From the NCBI GenBank assembly GCA_031253705.1, contig JAIRVW010000165.1, positions 1 to 12,893 of the forward strand: a stretch of 12,893 nt of DNA. The letters run 5' to 3'. Of this stretch, positions 1-7,314 are shown piece by piece; within the stretch, counting starts at the first letter, position 1; every line of letters begins with the position of its first letter. This DNA is from Brucellaceae bacterium. GTDB lineage: Bacteria; Pseudomonadota; Alphaproteobacteria; Rhizobiales; Rhizobiaceae. Below the pieces are notes generated by a model. The model made no database searches. It was not told the origin of the DNA and was given only the letters and a program-made list of their open reading frames with translations. Both the position numbers and the translations under genes were made by a program.

Positions 1-119
1 AAGAGCACAAAATTTCTGCTCCGTTGGGCGGGTTTATCGTAAAAAATATCTTGTCAAATGTCCCGCATCACTGCATATCGCGTGCTCTGCAATTCATGCG
101 GTAAGTATAGCCGGTAGCT

Positions 120-1088
120 ATGGCGCGAGCGTTTTTTTCATCCGGCGATCTGATAGCGGATCGTCGTGCTCATTATGCGGTCATGATGTCTGAGGCGGGA
201 GATCACTCCGCAGCAGCCGACCTGATGCGCCAGTCGCTCGACTATCTGAAATCTCAGTTTTTGCAATGGCCTGCGGGCATGTTTATGCTCAGCGAAATGC
301 ATGAAAACGCCGGCGAAACAGACGAAGCTGTTACTCTGTGGCGGCAATTGCTGAAGCTTGATCCCGATGACCGGTTTGGCGCGGGGCTGAAGCTGGCACA
401 ATGCGGTCTGGGTGAGACGCCGGACGCTGCACCGCCTGCCTATATTGAAGCTTTGTTTGATGCCTATGCGCCTGATTTTGAAGAGTCGCTGGTGGATAAG
501 CTGCAATATTGCGGCCCGCAAAAACTGGCAGCATTGATTGCGAAACATTTTCCGCAGCGCAGCTATCAGCATGTGCTGGATCTGGGCTGTGGTACCGGCC
601 TGATGGGAGAGGAAATCCACCGGAGTTGCGGTTTGCTCAGCGGTGCTGATCTCTCGGAAGCCATGCTGAAAAAGGCTGAAGAAAAGCAGATTTATACGAG
701 GCTGATCAAAGCGGATGTTAATCTGTGCCGCAAAGCCGATCTGGTGGATGAGGCATTACCGCAACCGGATATGATCCTCGCGGCGGATGTATTTATTTAT
801 ATCGGCCAGCTGGAGCGCGCTTTTGCATTAGCGGCGGAGTGCCTGCGGAGAGGAGGGGTGTTTGCCTTCTCGGTGGAAACACATGACCGGCCTGATCTGC
901 AGGAGTCAGACGGTTCATGTGATGATATGATTTTGCAGGCTTCTTTACGTTTTACCCATTCTGCCAGCTATATTCAAAATCTGTTACAGGCCAGCGGTTT
1001 TGAGCTTCTGGACTATCAGCATATTGCCTTGCGCCTTGACCGTGGCGAATATCTCGACGGTTATGTTTTCGTCGCGCAAAAACTTTGA
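120..1088 (+). CDS. SAM-dependent methyltransferase with TPR-like N-terminus
   Basis: A 322-residue class I methyltransferase. Residues about 18-100 are helical and TPR-like: the AAADLMRQSLDYLKS helix, then a second unit ending in LWRQLLKLDPDD. The Rossmann-type SAM-binding motif I, VLDLGCGTG, is at residues 152-160, followed by an acidic SADLSEAML-like segment (GADLSEAMLKKAEEK) and a motif-IV-like AADVFIYIG. The C-terminal half keeps the usual strand order and ends in a YLDGYVFVAQKL strand. The substrate cannot be read from sequence; TPR-fused methyltransferases of this kind are common in Alphaproteobacteria, so it may act on a protein or small molecule. The ATG at 120 is preferred to the ATGs at 183/186 because the FSSGDLIADRRAHYA segment resembles the N-terminus of relatives. 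The ribosome-binding site is weak (GGTAG just upstream). A weak promoter-like TTGTCA (51-56) with CATATC (74-79) lies upstream. The gene is convergent with the next one, which ends 8 bp away. Confidence 0.88.
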   Translation: MARAFFSSGDLIADRRAHYAVMMSEAGDHSAAADLMRQSLDYLKSQFLQWPAGMFMLSEMHENAGETDEAVTLWRQLLKLDPDDRFGAGLKLAQCGLGETPDAAPPAYIEALFDAYAPDFEESLVDKLQYCGPQKLAALIAKHFPQRSYQHVLDLGCGTGLMGEEIHRSCGLLSGADLSEAMLKKAEEKQIYTRLIKADVNLCRKADLVDEALPQPDMILAADVFIYIGQLERAFALAAECLRRGGVFAFSVETHDRPDLQESDGSCDDMILQASLRFTHSASYIQNLLQASGFELLDYQHIALRLDRGEYLDGYVFVAQKL

Positions 1089-1096
1089 AGGCCGCG

Positions 1097-1960
1097 TCAG
1101 TCCTTGCGGAATAATAATTGTCCGAGCCAGCCGGTGAGGCCTGCGAGAAACACAGCAAACAGACCATAGGCGAAGCTGTATTGATGCGCGGCTTCAAAAA
1201 TCTGCTGCTCAAGACCCGCTTTTACAATGTTGAGATGGGTATTGGCTTCACCGATAAAGACGCCGTGACGGAACAGCAAAGCGCGCGCTTTATGACGGCC
1301 GACCGGCACATTGGCCGAGAGTGCCAGCGTCGCGCGGAACAGCGTTTGCGAGACAAATTCAACGGAGCCGATCTTCTGCGTATAAAGACCGTGGCGTGAT
1401 TTCAGATCGCGCAGTTCCTGTGCGAAGCGGATCGCATTCGGATCGGTGATCGTACCGTATTCCGGTGTCAGCGAAAAATAATTGACGCCAAGCGAAAGCT
1501 GCCGGTAGGTGCGCTCATCCGTAATATCCTGCAGCGGGCGGGTCGAGGCCAGCGAATAGGACAGCGGTACAGCCTGAAATGTCTCGGAAGCCGCATTCAC
1601 CCAGACGCCGAGATAGCGGGATTTTTCACGCACAACCAGATTACGCTGCGGGCCTTCCAGCACCACAATAATATCATAGCGCCCCTGCCTGCGGATCAGC
1701 GGGTCGGCATTATCCAGCGCACCGAAAATGGTCAGATTAGTGCCGTTGAAATTCGAGGCAATCGCAATGGTTTCTGTCGAAAGGCCGATCTCAATGGTCT
1801 CCGGCAATTGCTGTGGTTCCTGAAGTGTGGTGGCCGCAACCATTTCCTGTCCGCGCTCTTTTTTGCGCTGTGCAGCGTCACCGCTTTGCAGCGGCAGCAG
1901 GGCGGAAAGCAGGAGCGTGGCGATCAGGGTTTTGCTGAGTAGTGTCTTCATCTTACTCAT
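1097..1960 (-). CDS. TIGR02186 / Alph_Pro_TM family membrane protein
   Basis: A 287-residue protein of the family named TIGR02186 (PF09608), known from Alphaproteobacteria and of undetermined function. An N-terminal hydrophobic signal or anchor occupies residues about 4-26 (TLIATLLLSALLPLQ). A mostly beta, presumably periplasmic domain follows, with IEIGLSTETIAIASNFNGT and the RYDIIVVLEGP segment. A single C-terminal membrane span lies at about 262-283, ending in LLFRKD with a positive tail. The start is set at 1960 (MSKMKT); a second in-frame ATG at 1951 is possible. The open frame extends upstream to 2098, but that extension lies inside the permease gene in another frame and has a composition unlike protein. 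The start codon overlaps the permease stop in the sequence ATGAGTAA, an 8-bp overlap that implies translational coupling. The family is repeatedly found beside TauE/SafE permeases, so a shared role is inferred. Confidence 0.88.
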   Translation of the reverse strand: MSKMKTLLSKTLIATLLLSALLPLQSGDAAQRKKERGQEMVAATTLQEPQQLPETIEIGLSTETIAIASNFNGTNLTIFGALDNADPLIRRQGRYDIIVVLEGPQRNLVVREKSRYLGVWVNAASETFQAVPLSYSLASTRPLQDITDERTYRQLSLGVNYFSLTPEYGTITDPNAIRFAQELRDLKSRHGLYTQKIGSVEFVSQTLFRATLALSANVPVGRHKARALLFRHGVFIGEANTHLNIVKAGLEQQIFEAAHQYSFAYGLFAVFLAGLTGWLGQLLFRKD

Positions 1961-2873
1961 CCGCAAAGCCGATTGAGAAGAGATTATCCGGCTGAATAAA
2001 CAGGCCGAAGGCCAGACGCAGGGCAACCGCCAGCACCAACAGTGCCAGCAACATGCGCAGTTGTTCGCCGCGCAATTTGCGGCCTGCACGCGCGCCATAT
2101 TGAGCGCCGATCACGCCGCCGACCATCAGCAAAAAGGCCAGAACAATATCAACCGTATGGTTGTTGGTGGCTTGCATAACGGTGGTGAAGGCCGTCACAA
2201 ATGTGATCTGGAACAGTGAGGTGCCCACCACCACATTGGTCGGTACGCGCAGCAGATAAATCAGCGCCGGAACCATGATAAAGCCGCCGCCGACACCCAT
2301 AACCGAGGACAGCAGACCGATACAAAAGCCGATGGCCAGAACCGGAATGATGCTGACATAGATCATCGAAGCGCGGAAACGCGCTTTAAACGGCATACGG
2401 TGAATCCAGTTGTGCTGGCCGGAACGGCGCACATCCGGCGCCTTGCCGTTTTTGCTGCGGCGCAGGGTGTTCCAGCTTTCAACGGCCATAAGACCGCCGA
2501 CGGAGCCGAGCAGCACGACATAGAGCAGCGAGATGATCAGGTCGAGCTGACCAAGATCACGCAGCAAAGAAAACAGATAAATACCGATCAGGGAACCGGC
2601 AAGACCGCCGGCCACCAGCAACAGCCCCAGTTTGATATCCAGCGTGCGCCGCTTGAAATGCGATAAGGCACCCGACACGGAAGACGCGATAACCTGATTG
2701 GCACCGGTAGCAACGGCAATGGCGGGCGGCATATTGTAGAAAATCAACAGAGGGGTGATGAGAAAGCCGCCGCCGACCCCGAACAGGCCGGAGAGAAAGC
2801 CAACAGCCGCCCCCATGCCGAGAAGAACCAGCATGTTGACCGAAATTTCCGCTATTGGCAGATAAATACCCAC
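1953..2873 (-). CDS. TauE/SafE family membrane permease (putative sulfur-compound exporter)
   Basis: A 306-residue polytopic inner-membrane protein. The two-fold internal repeat typical of TauE/SafE is plain: GLFGVGGGFLITPLL (GVGGGF at residues 32-37) and SVMGVGGGFIMVPAL (GVGGGF at 193-198), each followed by an AVATGANQ / VVVGTSLFQ segment. Hydrophobic stretches at about 14-45, 80-102, 110-132, 170-190, 195-215, 243-262 and 272-292 support seven or eight membrane spans. Family members move sulfite, sulfoacetate or other organosulfur anions outward; the substrate here is unknown. The start is GTG at 2873. The alternative ATG for Met14 would remove the conserved IYLPIAEISVN segment, so GTG is preferred although its ribosome-binding site (GCGGGAC) is weak. 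It is the first gene of a two-gene unit whose second ORF overlaps it by 8 bp. A promoter-like sequence lies about 170-200 bp upstream. Confidence 0.92.
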   Translation of the reverse strand: MGIYLPIAEISVNMLVLLGMGAAVGFLSGLFGVGGGFLITPLLIFYNMPPAIAVATGANQVIASSVSGALSHFKRRTLDIKLGLLLVAGGLAGSLIGIYLFSLLRDLGQLDLIISLLYVVLLGSVGGLMAVESWNTLRRSKNGKAPDVRRSGQHNWIHRMPFKARFRASMIYVSIIPVLAIGFCIGLLSSVMGVGGGFIMVPALIYLLRVPTNVVVGTSLFQITFVTAFTTVMQATNNHTVDIVLAFLLMVGGVIGAQYGARAGRKLRGEQLRMLLALLVLAVALRLAFGLFIQPDNLFSIGFADE

Positions 2874-3044
2874 GTCCCGCTACCGCTCATCTAATATTGC
2901 GGCTACGCAAAACACTGTAAACCAGCTCTGTGGTTTGCAGCTTTTTGATCCCGCAATGCGCTCCCGAAAATACTTCCCGTGCCTATCCGCAGACTTTGCA
3001 GCTTTTCGATGGCAGAGGGCGGTCATTCCCGGAGAGCTGACAGA

Positions 3045-3076
3045 ATTATATGTCTGAACGTCATTTGCGACGTCAA
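3045..3076 (-). promoter_or_regulatory. Candidate promoter for the TauE/TIGR02186 operon
   Basis: Reading the minus strand, TTGACG (3076-3071) is followed by a consensus TATAAT (3050-3045) with a 20-bp spacer, longer than the 17 bp expected for sigma-70. Long spacers of 19-20 bp are typical of MerR-family activated promoters. The spacer and the -35 carry a direct repeat: TGACGT occurs twice, 12 bp apart (plus-strand ACGTCA at 3058-3063 and 3070-3075). It would give a leader of about 165 nt that includes a small hairpin (2917-2938, arms GTAAACCA and TGGTTTGC with one G-T pair). This is pattern matching only; no regulator is visible nearby. Confidence 0.35.
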
Positions 3077-3103
3077 ACCTGAAAAAATGCCTGTTCTGAT
3101 GTC

Positions 3104-3140
3104 GCTTTTTGCGTGCAACACAGTCATCTTCGCAAAAAGC
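3104..3140. repeat. Perfect 10-bp inverted repeat upstream of the TauE operon
   Basis: The arm GCTTTTTGCG (3104-3113) is matched exactly by CGCAAAAAGC (3131-3140) with a 17-bp spacer. It lies about 30 bp upstream of the candidate promoter at 3045-3076. It could be an operator for a dimeric regulator, or a remnant repeat. The spacer is long for an intrinsic terminator, and no run of T follows on either strand. Confidence 0.5.
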
Positions 3141-3295
3141 TGTTAATTTTCTGCGCCTTTAGCTGAGACAAGTCAAACCGTCACTGTGCATAATATGATG
3201 CGAAACCAGCAGACTACGGGAGAAGTAAAAATTGTTGGGAGCCAGTGTTGCAGTAAGGCCGCAATTTATGTGCGTTCGCACAAGAAAAAATGCTC

Positions 3296-3405
3296 TTCTG
3301 CTAAAGCATGTCGCAGCAAAATGGGATCATGGAGCGTCCGCGAGCATGCGACAATGAAAGGAAACTAGAGCGGTTCTACGATTCAACATGAACTGGAACC
3401 GCTCT
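3296..3405. repeat. Composite Rhizobiales-type intergenic palindromic repeat
   Basis: Two adjacent modules. The first (about 3301-3352) begins AAAGCATGTCGCAGCAAAATG and ends GCATGCGAC; its opening resembles the AGCATGTCGCGCAAAA repeats spread through Rhizobiales genomes. The second is a perfect inverted repeat with AGAGCGGTTC (3367-3376) and GAACCGCTCT (3396-3405). A nested small stem TTCA/TGAA (3382-3385, 3389-3392) sits in its loop, and the loop also carries one GATTC site (the GANTC methylation motif). I recall near-identical GAGCGGTTC...GAACCGCTC elements between Brucella and Ochrobactrum genes, but cannot count copies here. It lies 40 bp past the podJ stop and could also slow or end podJ transcription, although no T-run follows. 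Confidence 0.5.
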
Positions 3406-3444
3406 GGCGGCAAAAGAGCATTGATTTTATAGGATTAAAGCAAA

Positions 3445-6400
3445 TCAGCTGTTCTTGGCGAGCAATGCTTCAACAAGCGGCTGATCAACTTCACCGGTCG
3501 GTTTCATGCCGTTGGATTTCTGGAAAGCCGCAATAGCCTGACGGGTTTTATTCCCCATCACACCATCAGCGGAACCGGCATCATAACCGTTCTTCTGCAG
3601 GATCAGCTGAATATTGCGGATTGCCTTTTTCATATCCACGGAGGCTGTGGTCACAGCTTTATCATCAGCCCATGCATCCGGAATCTGAACCGCATTGGCT
3701 TCGTCAATCATATCCTTCGGCTTCCAGAGCTTGGTCAGATTAACGGCACGTTCCAGCTGTTCAGGCTTCAGCGATTTGGCAACCTGATCGCGCTTTTCCG
3801 CAGCATCGGCATCACCGGCTTCAGCTGCAAGGGCAAACCACTTATAGCTTTCTTCCAGATTCTGCGTACGACCCAGACCTTTGGCGGTCAGAATACCGAG
3901 ATTATACTGGCTGTCTTTCACGCCGAGTTCTGCAGCTTTGAAGAACCATTTCGCGGCCTTGTCAGTATCTGCATCGCTGGCGGCAGCACCACCGCCTGTG
4001 CCCATGGCATAGAGAACGGCAAGATTATGCATGGCGCTGGCATTGCCCTGAACAGCAGCCTGTTCATACAGTTTGGTTGCCTTGGCCGCATCGCGCGGCA
4101 TGCCGAGGCCTTTTTCACTGAAATTGCCCAGACGGTATTGTGCCGGTGCAAAACCGCGTTCGGCTGACAATGCATACCATTTTGCGGCTTCCGCATAATC
4201 GCTGGCAACGCCGCGACCGTCGGTATAGCGCATGCCGATTTCGTAGAGTGCGCGTGCATCACCGCTTTCTGCGGCATTGCGCAGGGCAATCGGACCGGCA
4301 TCTTTCGGAATTGCCGGAATGGCGGATGGTTTGACCTCTGCGGAGGTGTCGTTCTTTTCTGCTTTGATTTCCGGTGCGGCCTGAACCGGTGCCGTTTCAA
4401 AAGACTGCTGGTCGCTGTCCAGTGCGGCAGGCATCGGCTGCATGGCCGGAGCGGAAGTCGCAGGCTGGTTCAGTGTGACCGGCTTGATAATGGCTTGTGT
4501 GCTGCCTGCCATCGGTGTGGCAGAGAGCGGCTGTGTCGGGAACGGACGGGCACCAAGCGGCTGCGCTTCCGCACCGTCAGCAAACGGATCATGGTTGAGG
4601 CTGGTGATCTGGACAGATGGTGTTACCTGTTCTGCCGGATAGCCTGCATTATCCAGTGTGCTGACAGTCGGCAAAGCAGGCTTTGCTTCTTCTGTGACAA
4701 CCGGCTTTGCAGCGACTGGTGCGGACTGAACATTGGATACATCAGCAGATTGCGGAGCAGCATTGTCTTTTGTATCAACGAGATAATTATTGCCAAGCTG
4801 CAGGCCTGTCGCCGCAATAATAACAGCACCCAGCGCCAGCAGCAGCGGTTTGCGCAGCGAGCGTTTTGGTTTGTCGGCAGCGGCAACACGGTTTTCATCC
4901 GAGGTGATATCACCATTCAGATTGCCGTCAGTCTGTTCCTCATCGCGCAGACGTTCTGTTTCATCCGCAGCAGCCTGAGCTGCACGGCGGGCGGCGCTGA
5001 TCAGATCGTTTTTGCCGGTAGGCAGACCCTGTTCAGTGCCACGGCCGCGCTGTTCATCACGCACGCGGCGGATGATGGCGTTCAGATCCGGCATGGCTGC
5101 CAGGGTCTGGTCTGTGCGGATGTCTTCGCTCTTGCCGGTCGGATGGTCGCCGGCAGGCTGCGGATCCAGTTCCATCAGATCGCTGGCTTCAATTTTAAAT
5201 GTATCAGCGGAGGCCGGAGTTGCAGCAGGTGCCTGAGCCGATGCCTGTGTTTCTGCTTTGGAGCGACGTACAGCCTGAGCAAGGCCGCCCAGCAGTGATT
5301 TGCGTGTACCACCTGCCGGAGGTTCGTCATCGCTGTCGTTGTGTGTTTTATCCGCGACAGGATTAGCGGCGGATTTTACAGCTGCACGTGCGGCTTCAAT
5401 CGCAGCATCGGCTGGTGACGGCGCTGTCGAGAAAGAACGTGACGCATTGCCTGCCGGTTTTGGTGCCTCTGCGCCCCATTCAGGGATAGAGAACTGGCTG
5501 GCGTAACGGTTGCCTGTTTCCTGTTCGCGCGGCTGCGCGGTAGGGCGGGACAGTTCCGCATGCGGCGGTTTCTGCAGGCTGTCCTGTTCGATCTGACCCA
5601 GACGATCTGCAATTTTCAGCAATGTATCATGCACACGGCTGAAAGTGCGGTTGTTGCGTTCGTCTGTTTCGAGGGTCAGCTGTTCCAGTGCTTTGAGATC
5701 ATCGGCGAGCTGACGGGCAAAACCGGTGTCGCGGGCGGAGCCTTTATCGACGACCTGACGGATTGCTTCTTCCGCAGCTTCACGGGCGACATTGAGCACA
5801 GTGTCGCGGTTCATGTCGATGGCGCGTTCAATCACATCAAGGCGCGGCTTGATCTCGGCCAGTTCCGGCATCAGACTTTCCGGCTTGCTCAGCTGTTCGG
5901 TGATGAAGCTCAGCTGCTTTTCAAGATTGCGCATCAGCTGCTGGTCGGCCTGAGGGGCGGCAACCGGTGCAGCCTGCAATACGGCAGTCTGTTCGTTGAC
6001 CTGACGGGTAATGTGGTCGAGACGGTTTTCCAGCGCCTGAATAAAGCGGTCATCATTCAGCGCTGTTTTATGAGCGCTGTTGCGATACTGCTCGTCCAGA
6101 TGACTGGTCAGATCGGCAAAACGGCGATCCAGCTCTTCAAAAACCGCACGATCCTGCTCCGGCTGCGGCTTGTAGCTGGTAGCGAGAATAGCGCGGCTGA
6201 TTTCATCGAGGCGCTCATCAAGCTGGCGCAGGGAATGGCTCTGATTATCCGGCAGCTGTTCTACCGCACGGCGCAGATCATCCAGACGTGTGGCAATGGT
6301 TTCCAGTGCCGGATCAAAATGAGCGGACTGGCTGGCAGAGAGCTTTTCAGACTGCTGCTGCTCAAAATTGTCAAAACGTTCATCCAGTGCATCCCAGCGA

Positions 6401-6948
6401 TGGCTCATGCGGCGCAAGGATTCTTCGCGTGCCAGTGTTTCCACTGTGCGCTTCAGCTCATCGAAATCACGACGCATGATCGCATCGGTATTCGGGCTGT
6501 GATTGACATTGGATGTGAAATTGCTGGTACCAGCAATGAAACGGTCGGCTGCGGACAGACGCGCCTGTGGCTGCTGGCGTTCATTTTCGGAAGACAGCTT
6601 ATCGTTGATGGCGGCAGCCTGTCGCAATTCTGTACGCGCACGCAGGCGCTGCAATTCATCGGCGATGGCTGACAGCGCTTCTTTATGCGGGTGATCCTCG
6701 GCAACAGCGGCCTGTTGCAGGCGTGGCTGATAAGGTGCTGTCGTTTCATGACGCAGAAATTCAGGCGGGCTCGCGGGTGCTTCTTCGCGCGCTTCCGGCT
6801 GATAGCTATTATAATTTTCAGGTTCGTTTCTGGTGCGGAGATGATCTTCGAGAGCCGATAATGTGCGGTTCAGCTCATCGAGCGATGCAAGCGGGCGGCG
6901 TTCACGACGCAGATTCAGATTATCGAGAGGAGACCGCTGGTTTGTCAT
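3445..6948 (-). CDS. podJ: PodJ-type polar organizing protein (coiled coil, TM, Sel1 repeats, peptidoglycan-binding)
   Basis: A 1167-residue protein with PodJ architecture. Residues 1 to about 690 are cytoplasmic: charged, Gln/Ala-rich, with heptad-like coiled-coil segments (e.g. LDERLDEISRAIL, LEKQLSFITEQL). A conserved-looking DLISAARRAAQAAADE motif lies near 646-662. Basic residues KRSLRK precede one membrane span at about 702-722. A Pro/Ala-rich periplasmic linker (about 723-883) follows, then four Sel1-like repeats at 884-1055 (e.g. ALYEIGMRYTDGRGVASDY; the third carries a Gly/Ala/Asp insertion) and a PG_binding_1 domain at about 1102-1165 (NGYDAGSADGVMGNKTRQAI). In Caulobacter, Agrobacterium and Sinorhizobium, PodJ marks a cell pole and recruits polar factors; periplasmic cleavage is known in Caulobacter. 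The start is set at ATG 6948 (MTNQRSPLDNL) with a GAAGGTGAA ribosome-binding site; the frame runs up to a GTG at 7098, but that extension looks untranslated. It is longer than Caulobacter PodJ (about 970 residues) and nearer rhizobial forms. Confidence 0.87.
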   Translation of the reverse strand: MTNQRSPLDNLNLRRERRPLASLDELNRTLSALEDHLRTRNEPENYNSYQPEAREEAPASPPEFLRHETTAPYQPRLQQAAVAEDHPHKEALSAIADELQRLRARTELRQAAAINDKLSSENERQQPQARLSAADRFIAGTSNFTSNVNHSPNTDAIMRRDFDELKRTVETLAREESLRRMSHRWDALDERFDNFEQQQSEKLSASQSAHFDPALETIATRLDDLRRAVEQLPDNQSHSLRQLDERLDEISRAILATSYKPQPEQDRAVFEELDRRFADLTSHLDEQYRNSAHKTALNDDRFIQALENRLDHITRQVNEQTAVLQAAPVAAPQADQQLMRNLEKQLSFITEQLSKPESLMPELAEIKPRLDVIERAIDMNRDTVLNVAREAAEEAIRQVVDKGSARDTGFARQLADDLKALEQLTLETDERNNRTFSRVHDTLLKIADRLGQIEQDSLQKPPHAELSRPTAQPREQETGNRYASQFSIPEWGAEAPKPAGNASRSFSTAPSPADAAIEAARAAVKSAANPVADKTHNDSDDEPPAGGTRKSLLGGLAQAVRRSKAETQASAQAPAATPASADTFKIEASDLMELDPQPAGDHPTGKSEDIRTDQTLAAMPDLNAIIRRVRDEQRGRGTEQGLPTGKNDLISAARRAAQAAADETERLRDEEQTDGNLNGDITSDENRVAAADKPKRSLRKPLLLALGAVIIAATGLQLGNNYLVDTKDNAAPQSADVSNVQSAPVAAKPVVTEEAKPALPTVSTLDNAGYPAEQVTPSVQITSLNHDPFADGAEAQPLGARPFPTQPLSATPMAGSTQAIIKPVTLNQPATSAPAMQPMPAALDSDQQSFETAPVQAAPEIKAEKNDTSAEVKPSAIPAIPKDAGPIALRNAAESGDARALYEIGMRYTDGRGVASDYAEAAKWYALSAERGFAPAQYRLGNFSEKGLGMPRDAAKATKLYEQAAVQGNASAMHNLAVLYAMGTGGGAAASDADTDKAAKWFFKAAELGVKDSQYNLGILTAKGLGRTQNLEESYKWFALAAEAGDADAAEKRDQVAKSLKPEQLERAVNLTKLWKPKDMIDEANAVQIPDAWADDKAVTTASVDMKKAIRNIQLILQKNGYDAGSADGVMGNKTRQAIAAFQKSNGMKPTGEVDQPLVEALLAKNS

Positions 6949-6970
6949 CGCCGTTTCACCTTCAAACTGT

Positions 6971-7029
6971 GCCGCCGTACATTGGCGGCCGGTCAGATCA
7001 TTCGTTTTGCTTTCGCCCGCAGATGCGGG
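6971..7029 (-). promoter_or_regulatory. Two hairpins in the podJ 5' leader
   Basis: GCCGCC (6971-6976) pairs with GGCGGC (6984-6989) around a 7-nt loop, and CCCGCA (7016-7021) pairs with TGCGGG (7024-7029) around a 2-nt loop. Both lie within 85 nt upstream of the podJ start, the first ending about 23 nt before it. They could affect ribosome access or simply reflect GC-rich leader sequence. Confidence 0.3.
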
Positions 7030-7127
7030 GCGTTGAAGCAAAACTTTCGTTCGGTGACGTTGAGAAATCACACAAAACACAGATTTTGCCGTAATCACAC
7101 TTTTGTCGAAACGTGGTAAATAAGACG

Positions 7128-7143
7128 TTAACTTCAGCGTTAA
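7128..7143. promoter_or_regulatory. CtrA-like paired TTAA half-sites upstream of podJ
   Basis: TTAA at 7128-7131 and TTAA at 7140-7143 are separated by 8 bp; the CtrA consensus is TTAA-N7-TTAA. The site lies about 180-195 bp upstream of the podJ start. PodJ genes are cell-cycle regulated in several Alphaproteobacteria, which makes a CtrA site plausible, but the spacing is one base too long, so this is a weak call. Confidence 0.2.
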
Positions 7144-7251
7144 TTCTTCATTTTATATTTGCTGAAGGCCGGTGAGGGGATACTGCGTATTTGAAATGAC
7201 TATGCGCTTTGATGATTTTTCATAGGGATTGTTTGTGAGGTCTGAATACAA

Positions 7252-7280
7252 AAAGCCCTGCCTCTCAGAGGCAGGGCTTT
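7252..7280 (-). terminator. Intrinsic terminator of the Omp31-like gene
   Basis: A perfect 13-bp GC-rich stem: AAAGCCCTGCCTC (7252-7264) and GAGGCAGGGCTTT (7268-7280) with a 3-nt loop. Read on the minus strand, the stem ends in TTTTT, giving a standard rho-independent terminator 35 bp past the stop codon of the outer-membrane protein gene. It isolates that gene from podJ downstream. Confidence 0.9.
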
Positions 7281-7292
7281 CAGTTCAGTCCG

Positions 7293-7309
7293 TGATCTTT
7301 GAAAGATCA
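7293..7309. repeat. Short palindrome just after the omp stop codon
   Basis: TGATCTTT (7293-7300) and AAAGATCA (7302-7309) form an 8-bp inverted repeat around a single base, 5 bp past the omp stop codon and upstream of the main terminator. In RNA it would need a few central bases unpaired; it may protect the 3' end or be a binding site. Confidence 0.35.
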
Positions 7310-7314
7310 GAGGA

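Larger units (their letters stand above)
2874..3444. other. Non-coding region between the TauE operon and podJ
   Basis: 571 bp without a credible gene. The only frame of note, a 60-codon + strand stretch at 3186-3368, overlaps the palindromic repeat, has no good ribosome-binding site and resembles no protein family I know. The region holds the candidate TauE promoter, the inverted repeat at 3104-3140 and the composite repeat at 3296-3405. Since the TauE operon and podJ both read on the minus strand, this is the 3' flank of podJ and the 5' flank of the TauE operon. Confidence 0.7.

Noticed and set aside
1..119. AGAGCAC (2-8) and GTGCTCT (82-88) as an operator or stem
   Set aside because: Seven-base arms 73 bp apart are easily due to chance and align with no promoter element.
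1961..2098. Extension of the TIGR02186 frame upstream into the permease gene
   Set aside because: The extension is Cys/Trp-rich, runs out of frame within the TauE/SafE gene, and precedes a normal signal-peptide start at 1960.
3186..3368. A 60-codon + strand frame in the region before podJ
   Set aside because: It overlaps the composite palindromic repeat, lacks a good ribosome-binding site and looks like no known protein.
2874..3444. Possible CRISPR array, tRNA or insertion sequence in the region before podJ
   Set aside because: No regularly spaced direct repeats, cloverleaf or transposase frame can be found; only the palindromic elements described.
4495..5298. A 267-codon + strand frame opposite podJ
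   Set aside because: Cys/Arg/Phe-rich translation without motifs; a shadow of podJ.
5560..6672. A 370-codon open frame on the + strand opposite podJ
   Set aside because: It lies fully within podJ on the other strand, has a composition with no domain I recognise, and has no operon context. Long antisense frames are expected opposite a long gene with regular codon use.
6949..7098. N-terminal extension of podJ to a GTG at 7098
   Set aside because: The extension shows no similarity to PodJ N-termini and covers two leader hairpins, while ATG 6948 has a ribosome-binding site and begins the expected sequence.
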